Of a stretch of DNA of 64,000 bases, positions 60,017-64,000 are shown one piece after another. The stretch is from positions 930,001 to 994,000 of the forward strand of contig NFUV01000001.1 in NCBI GenBank assembly GCA_002127295.1, in the 5' to 3' direction. The position numbers and the translations under genes were made by a program. The DNA is from Chitinophagaceae bacterium IBVUCB2 (GTDB taxonomy: Bacteria; Bacteroidota; Bacteroidia; Chitinophagales; Chitinophagaceae). Positions within the stretch are counted from its first letter, which is position 1. Every line of letters begins with the position of its first letter. The notes beneath the pieces are model-generated. The model saw only the letters and a list, made by a program, of their open reading frames with translations, had not been told where the DNA came from and made no database searches.

Positions 60017-62431
60017 ATGAGGAAAATTAAGCGTATCTCACTTGTAAATTATTTTCTATTTGTATCCATCCTTATGCAAGCTCAGGAGATCCCTGTAAGC
60101 ATAAAAATTACAACACAAAAAAAAGAACCTGTAGCTTTTGCCTCTATTACTGTTACCAACCGGGCGGACAGTGCACAAACAATAACCAAAGTGGCTGATA
60201 GTAGCGGTATCGCTTCTTTCAACTTGCAAAAAAACGGTCAATACATTGTTTATATCTCTTCTATAAATTACCTGCCACTCGAAAAAAGAATTACTATTAC
60301 CGGCAACCAAACCAGTTTCAGCTTTACACCGGATCCCGCAGGAAAAACATTAGGAGAAGTGGTTATTACTTCTCAAAAACCATTGATGAAACAGGAAGAT
60401 GACAAAACAATTGTTGATCCCGAAAATTTGGTAGCGACATCTACCAGTGGGTATGAAGTGATTGAAAAAACACCGGGCTTATTTGTTGACCAGGATGGTA
60501 ATATTTATATCAGTAGTATGAGTCCTGCTTCAGTGCAGATCAATGGCCGGGAAATGAAGATGAGTGCCGCCGATATTGCAACTATGTTAAAAAGTTTACC
60601 TCCCAATGCTATTGCAAAAATTGAAATTGTAAGAACTCCGTCCGCTAAATATGATGCAAGCAGCAGTGGCGGTATTGTAAATGTGGTTTTAAGAAAAGGA
60701 GTAAAAATAGGAATGACCGGTAGTGTAAATGCCGGTATGCAACAAGGTACGTATGGAAACCAGTTTATAGGATTTAACCTGAATAATAATGATGGCAAAA
60801 AAAGTTCTTCATTAAACCTCAATTATAGCAGGAGAAACAATTATGAAAAGATAATCACCGACCGTTTGTTTGCTCCTGATTCAGTTTTATCGCAGGATGC
60901 CTTAACAAAATACCCGGGTCAAACATATTTTATTGGGTATAGCCTGGCTTTTCCCGCGGGCAAAAAATGGGAACTGGATTTTAGCACCAGCACCAGCCTC
61001 AATGATTTTAACAACAGTACTACTAACAAAAGTGTGATAAAGAAAATCAGTACAGGAGAAATAATAACTGACAACCTGAATCTTGTTGGCAATGATGGAA
61101 CGGCTTTGAATTTCCGAAGTGCCTTGGCTGGTAAATTAAAAATTGATTCGATGGGTTCAGAATGGGTGAATGATATCTTCTTCAACCATAGCCGTAATAA
61201 ATCGGAACAGGTATTTACTACTAACTATAACTCACCAGTTTCATTTATAACTGGCGGAGATGGAACCAGTGACAATAAAAGAAATCATTTAAATTTGCAA
61301 TCGGATCTTAAACTGAAATTAAAAAAACAGTTTACCCTGGAAACAGGTGCAAAAGCTTCTTTTTTACAGTTTAACAGTCTTACTGATTACTATTCAGAAA
61401 AACCCATTGGTAATCGTCAAAAAGATGTTGGCAGAACTAACACCTTTAATTATGATGAAAATATAAATTCCATCTACCTGCAAGGCTCCAAAACAATAGG
61501 AAAAGATTTTGTGGTAAAAGCAGGAACAAGATTAGAGAATACAAATATGACCGGCAGGCAAATCATTCCTGATGATACCACTTTTTCAATCCAACGTACT
61601 GATTTATTCCCCTACATCTATCTGAGTAAAGGAATAATGAAAATAGCCGGCTATGAATTGAGGGCTTATTTGGTCTATCGCCGCACAATCAACAGACCTG
61701 TGTATGAACAATTAAATCCATTTGCCCGTTTTGTAGATCAATACCTCACCGAGGTGGGCAACCCTTCATTGCGGCCACAGTTTACTCAAAACTATGAAGC
61801 TAATATCAGTGTAGATGAGCGGCCCATATTTGCAGTAGGAATTAACGACACCAAAGATATTTTTACCAATGTTATTTACCAGGATGATACCAGCAGTCAA
61901 AGCCAGGCCTATCGGACGTATGACAATCTTGGGAAGAACAAAGAGTTTTATTTCCGTGGATTAGGAGCATTACCGCCCGGCGGCCGTTATTTCCTGGTGG
62001 CAGGTGCACAATACAATCATAATTTTTACCAGGGGCTATATGAAAACAAACCGCTATCATTTAAAAGAGGTACCTGGACATTCTTTACGTATCAGACTTT
62101 TAAGCTGGATAAAAAATCGGTTATTACATTAAACGGTTTTTGGAGATTAAAAGGACAACAGCAATTCTATGAACTCAGCCCATTTGGTTCTTTAAGTACG
62201 AGCATCAACAGAAGATTTTTTAAGGAAAAACTGGTTGCGACAATCAGTGTGAACGATATGTTCTACACCAATAAAAATAATTTTACGCTAAACCAGGGAT
62301 CTGTAAGTGCTAATGGATTACGGAAAGGCGATACAAGACGGTTTGGCATCAACCTGCGTTACAATTTTGGCATTCGTAAAAAAGAAGAAAATAATAACCC
62401 ATTTACTACAGAACCACCCGCAACAAACTGA
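60017..62431 (+). CDS. TonB-dependent outer-membrane receptor (OMP beta-barrel family)
   Basis: The ATG at 60017 (MRKIKRISLVNYFLFVSILM) starts at a signal peptide; the earlier in-frame ATG at 59933 adds 28 Lys/Arg/Cys-rich residues and is unlikely. The 804-residue protein has a carboxypeptidase-regulatory-like domain (EPVAFASITVTNRADSAQT), a plug (VIEKTPGLFVDQDGNIYISS; KIEIVRTPSAKYDASSSGGI) and a barrel ending GDTRRFGINLRYNFGIRKKE. It belongs to the Bacteroidota OMP_b-brl_3-type receptors; the ligand is unknown and no SusD gene is adjacent. Confidence 0.88.
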   Translation: MRKIKRISLVNYFLFVSILMQAQEIPVSIKITTQKKEPVAFASITVTNRADSAQTITKVADSSGIASFNLQKNGQYIVYISSINYLPLEKRITITGNQTSFSFTPDPAGKTLGEVVITSQKPLMKQEDDKTIVDPENLVATSTSGYEVIEKTPGLFVDQDGNIYISSMSPASVQINGREMKMSAADIATMLKSLPPNAIAKIEIVRTPSAKYDASSSGGIVNVVLRKGVKIGMTGSVNAGMQQGTYGNQFIGFNLNNNDGKKSSSLNLNYSRRNNYEKIITDRLFAPDSVLSQDALTKYPGQTYFIGYSLAFPAGKKWELDFSTSTSLNDFNNSTTNKSVIKKISTGEIITDNLNLVGNDGTALNFRSALAGKLKIDSMGSEWVNDIFFNHSRNKSEQVFTTNYNSPVSFITGGDGTSDNKRNHLNLQSDLKLKLKKQFTLETGAKASFLQFNSLTDYYSEKPIGNRQKDVGRTNTFNYDENINSIYLQGSKTIGKDFVVKAGTRLENTNMTGRQIIPDDTTFSIQRTDLFPYIYLSKGIMKIAGYELRAYLVYRRTINRPVYEQLNPFARFVDQYLTEVGNPSLRPQFTQNYEANISVDERPIFAVGINDTKDIFTNVIYQDDTSSQSQAYRTYDNLGKNKEFYFRGLGALPPGGRYFLVAGAQYNHNFYQGLYENKPLSFKRGTWTFFTYQTFKLDKKSVITLNGFWRLKGQQQFYELSPFGSLSTSINRRFFKEKLVATISVNDMFYTNKNNFTLNQGSVSANGLRKGDTRRFGINLRYNFGIRKKEENNNPFTTEPPATN

Positions 62432-62477
62432 TAACTACTGTTATTATAATAAAAGCTCTAAAATGGTATTTTACCCT

Positions 62478-62485
62478 TATCTTTG
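62478..62485 (+). promoter_or_regulatory. Candidate -7 box for the RRM gene
   Basis: TATCTTTG fits TAnnTTTG and would give the RRM mRNA a leader of about 120 bases, ending in the T-rich stretch before the ATG. The -33 position has no clear TTG. Confidence 0.4.
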
Positions 62486-62609
62486 CCCTGTTAATTTGAG
62501 CGAACAGCATTTTGTAAGTGAACGATTTTTTCTACGCATTTCTGCTAATAGTTAGTCTTCTTTACCCTTGCGTTATTCTCAAGCATTTTTTTAAAGTTAA
62601 TTTTTTTAC

Positions 62610-62915
62610 ATGAACATTTATGTTTCAAATTTAAGCTTCGCCGTAGTGGATGAAGACTTGAAAAGTTATTTCGCTGAGTATGGAGAAGTTTCTTCTGCAA
62701 AAGTTATTATGGACAAATACACAAACCGTAGCAAAGGCTTTGGTTTTGTAGAAATGAGTGATGATGAAGCAGCAAACAAAGCAATTGCTGAATTAGATGG
62801 CGCTACAGTTGATGGCCGTTCTATTAAAGTAAGTGTTGCTAAACCAAGAGAAGAAAGAACAGAAAGATCAGGCAAGCCTGCTTATTCTAATTCTAACTCT
62901 AATAATCGTTGGTAA
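62610..62915 (+). CDS. RNA-binding protein with one RRM domain
   Basis: The 101-residue protein is a single RNA recognition motif with RNP2 IYVSNL (3-8) and RNP1 KGFGFVEM (42-49), followed by a short Arg/Glu and Asn/Ser tail. Such glycine-rich-like RRM proteins are common in Bacteroidota and cyanobacteria and bind RNA in the cytoplasm, often under cold stress. The leader of about 120 bases is T-rich and may be regulatory. Followed by a strong terminator. Confidence 0.92.
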   Translation: MNIYVSNLSFAVVDEDLKSYFAEYGEVSSAKVIMDKYTNRSKGFGFVEMSDDEAANKAIAELDGATVDGRSIKVSVAKPREERTERSGKPAYSNSNSNNRW

Positions 62916-62948
62916 TCGCATCTATCTAAATTATAGATAAAATGTACA

Positions 62949-62980
62949 AGGGAGGGCAGGATTTTAGCCCTCCTTTTTTC
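62949..62980 (+). terminator. Terminator after the RRM gene
   Basis: GGAGGGC and GCCCTCC form a stem around AGGATTTTA, followed by a run of six T and C. Confidence 0.85.
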
Positions 62981-63001
62981 TTACTCCTAAATAATTGAAT
63001 C

Positions 63002-63253
63002 ATGACAAACGAAGCAGTAACGAAATATCTTGAAACAAAGAATGTAGCTGAAAATGCAATTAACATTCACTTTAAAACACGCAGTACCATTACAGGTCTG
63101 TTTGTAAAAGGAAATGATTACGAAGAATTACGGTCAAAAAACTTTTGGAGAATAGTTACTCATGCAAATCTTCCACAATGGGAAAAGACTAAGGACATTA
63201 GCCTGGCCAAAATATTCAACGGAATGGAGTTTACCCGGTTTTCTGAGCAATAA
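63002..63253 (+). CDS. Small conserved hypothetical protein
   Basis: The 83-residue soluble protein contains INIHFKTRSTITGLFVKGNDYEELRSKNFWRIV and ends with LAKIFNGMEFTRFSEQ as separate blocks. I recall similar small proteins in related genomes but no function. It has an ordinary ATG start with an upstream spacer of about 20 bp after the RRM terminator. Confidence 0.65.
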   Translation: MTNEAVTKYLETKNVAENAINIHFKTRSTITGLFVKGNDYEELRSKNFWRIVTHANLPQWEKTKDISLAKIFNGMEFTRFSEQ

Positions 63254-63317
63254 GCCATTTCGTATTGAATTATAGTTCTAATGCAGTAATTTTATAATCT
63301 TCAAAATTTACACGGTT

Positions 63318-63695
63318 ATGTTTTCCCAGGTTTGGAACAAATACTTACCGATTATTAAGATACTAATGAAAAGAGCAGCTTCTGGTGATGTTCAGACATT
63401 GGACATGAACAAGACTGATTTTGAGAGAGCTGCGGGAGGACGTAAAGCTAAATTTACTTTCAACGTAAATTTACACAAAGGTCGTATACAAAATATAACC
63501 AGCCCACCGCCTGTAGCAAGAGAATTAGCTACTATTTTGCAGGAAGATGAAATGACACGTCAAATGGTACGTCAATTTGATTACGATTTTGCATTGAACA
63601 GTTCATTCCAATTATCTCTTAAGAACAGCACCCCGGCCACCGAATCAACTACTGATTCTTCTGCTGATGGTGAAGCTTCTTCTGAAACAGAATAA
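63318..63695 (+). CDS. Conserved hypothetical protein of Bacteroidota
   Basis: The 125-residue protein begins MFSQVWNKYLPIIKILMKR and contains DFERAAGGRKAKFTFNVNL, PPPVARELATILQEDE and FQLSLKN, then a Ser/Thr/Glu-rich tail (about 105-125). It is a soluble protein with no signal sequence. The N-terminal pattern is seen in related genomes, from memory, without an assigned role. Confidence 0.65.
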   Translation: MFSQVWNKYLPIIKILMKRAASGDVQTLDMNKTDFERAAGGRKAKFTFNVNLHKGRIQNITSPPPVARELATILQEDEMTRQMVRQFDYDFALNSSFQLSLKNSTPATESTTDSSADGEASSETE

Positions 63696-63715
63696 CAATA
63701 CCAATTTTTTTAAAT

Positions 63716-63753
63716 AAAAAAATCCTGCTTCGTAACTTAAGCAGGATTTTTTA
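63716..63753. terminator. Bidirectional terminator
   Basis: AAAATCCTGCTT and AAGCAGGATTTTTT form a strong stem with T-runs on both strands, between convergent genes. Confidence 0.85.
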
Positions 63754-63771
63754 TGAATATTATTCTGTCGA

Positions 63772-64000
63772 TTAAGCTCTTTGCTTGCTTGTAGCCGGCT
63801 TCTTCTTTTTTGTTTTCTTTAATGCAGCTTCAATAGCAGCACTGAGATTAGCAAAGGTTGGTTTACCTGTTACCAATACATCGTTCACAAAGAAAGTAGG
63901 CAAGTCTTTTACACCCCTGTTAATTCCTTCTTTTAGATCATCCTGCACCTGCCAGCCGTAAACACCATTCACTAAGTCATCCAAAAACTTTTTGTTTTTA
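63772..64000 (-). CDS. Thioredoxin-fold (DsbA-like) protein, C-terminal fragment
   Basis: The frame is open to the window edge, so the gene starts outside. The visible 76 residues include FLDDLVNGVYGWQVQDDL and a GVKDLPTFFVNDVLVTG segment, in which the cis-Pro in LPTFFVN is typical of DsbA/thioredoxin folds, and a Lys-rich tail. The CxxC site is not in the window. Relatives are DsbA-family proteins, sometimes fused to other domains. Confidence 0.7.
   Translation of the reverse strand, partial: KNKKFLDDLVNGVYGWQVQDDLKEGINRGVKDLPTFFVNDVLVTGKPTFANLSAAIEAALKKTKKKKPATSKQRA

Noticed and set aside
1-64000. CRISPR array, tRNA, rRNA, transposase, integrase
   Set aside because: No regular direct repeats with spacers, no clover-leaf or rRNA sequence, and no transposase or recombinase motif was seen in any gap or frame.

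Overview
The window reads as a chromosomal segment of a Bacteroidota bacterium, most likely of the Chitinophagales/Chitinophagaceae. The grounds are: two TonB-dependent receptors with carboxypeptidase-like N-terminal domains, a tandem pair of DUF5686 outer-membrane proteins, many Cys-anchored lipoproteins, Crp/Fnr and sigma proteins of the Bacteroidota type, weak or absent Shine-Dalgarno sequences with several TAnnTTTG -7 boxes, and moderately AT-rich DNA. The family placement is inference. No phage block, insertion sequence, CRISPR array, tRNA or rRNA was found; most of the window is housekeeping and metabolism.

Layout. 1-6.9 kb: branched-chain amino acid operon ilvE(partial)-ilvD-ilvB-ilvN-ilvC-ilvA. 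7.0-13.1 kb: glutamate synthase gltB-gltD. 13.1-15.2 kb (minus): Crp/Fnr regulator, DoxX protein and an MDR oxidoreductase. 15.4-18.2 kb: ammonium transporter amtB and an outer-membrane porin, which fits nitrogen assimilation together with gltBD. 18.3-24.1 kb (minus): agmatine-to-putrescine genes aguA/aguB, a hypothetical protein, PEP carboxylase and an SDR oxidoreductase. 24.1-25.75 kb: a PhrB-type cryptochrome/photolyase lacking all the iron-sulfur cysteines, plus a 56-residue DUF2256 zinc-finger protein. 25.8-29.7 kb (minus): alpha operon infA-rpmJ-rpsM-rpsK-rpsD-rpoA-rplQ. 29.8-37.9 kb: mixed small genes (homogentisate dioxygenase, phosphodiesterase, lipoproteins, a TPR protein, rpe). 37.9-48.3 kb: a TonB receptor, a HisH/HisF-like/sugar-amidotransferase triad and two DUF5686 proteins. 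48.7-59.9 kb: phoH, lipoproteins, crcB-ppa-tauE-like, an NlpC/P60 peptidase, a sigma/membrane-partner pair, guaD, an unusual Mur ligase, an iron permease. 60-64 kb: an OMP-type TonB receptor, an RRM protein, small conserved proteins and a thioredoxin-fold fragment at the edge.

The less ordinary items are: (i) dispersed short repeats, namely AGTCnGAA-unit elements at ilvN-ilvC and encoding the GltB tail, and a roughly 70-bp GCGTCGCAC element after amtB and again before the sigma gene; (ii) the photolyase without a 4Fe-4S site; (iii) the isolated hisH2-hisF2-wbpG-like triad with no polysaccharide genes nearby; (iv) a Mur ligase with mixed family motifs; (v) a PEP carboxylase with a divergent active-site loop. 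I saw no convincing wholly new multi-gene system.
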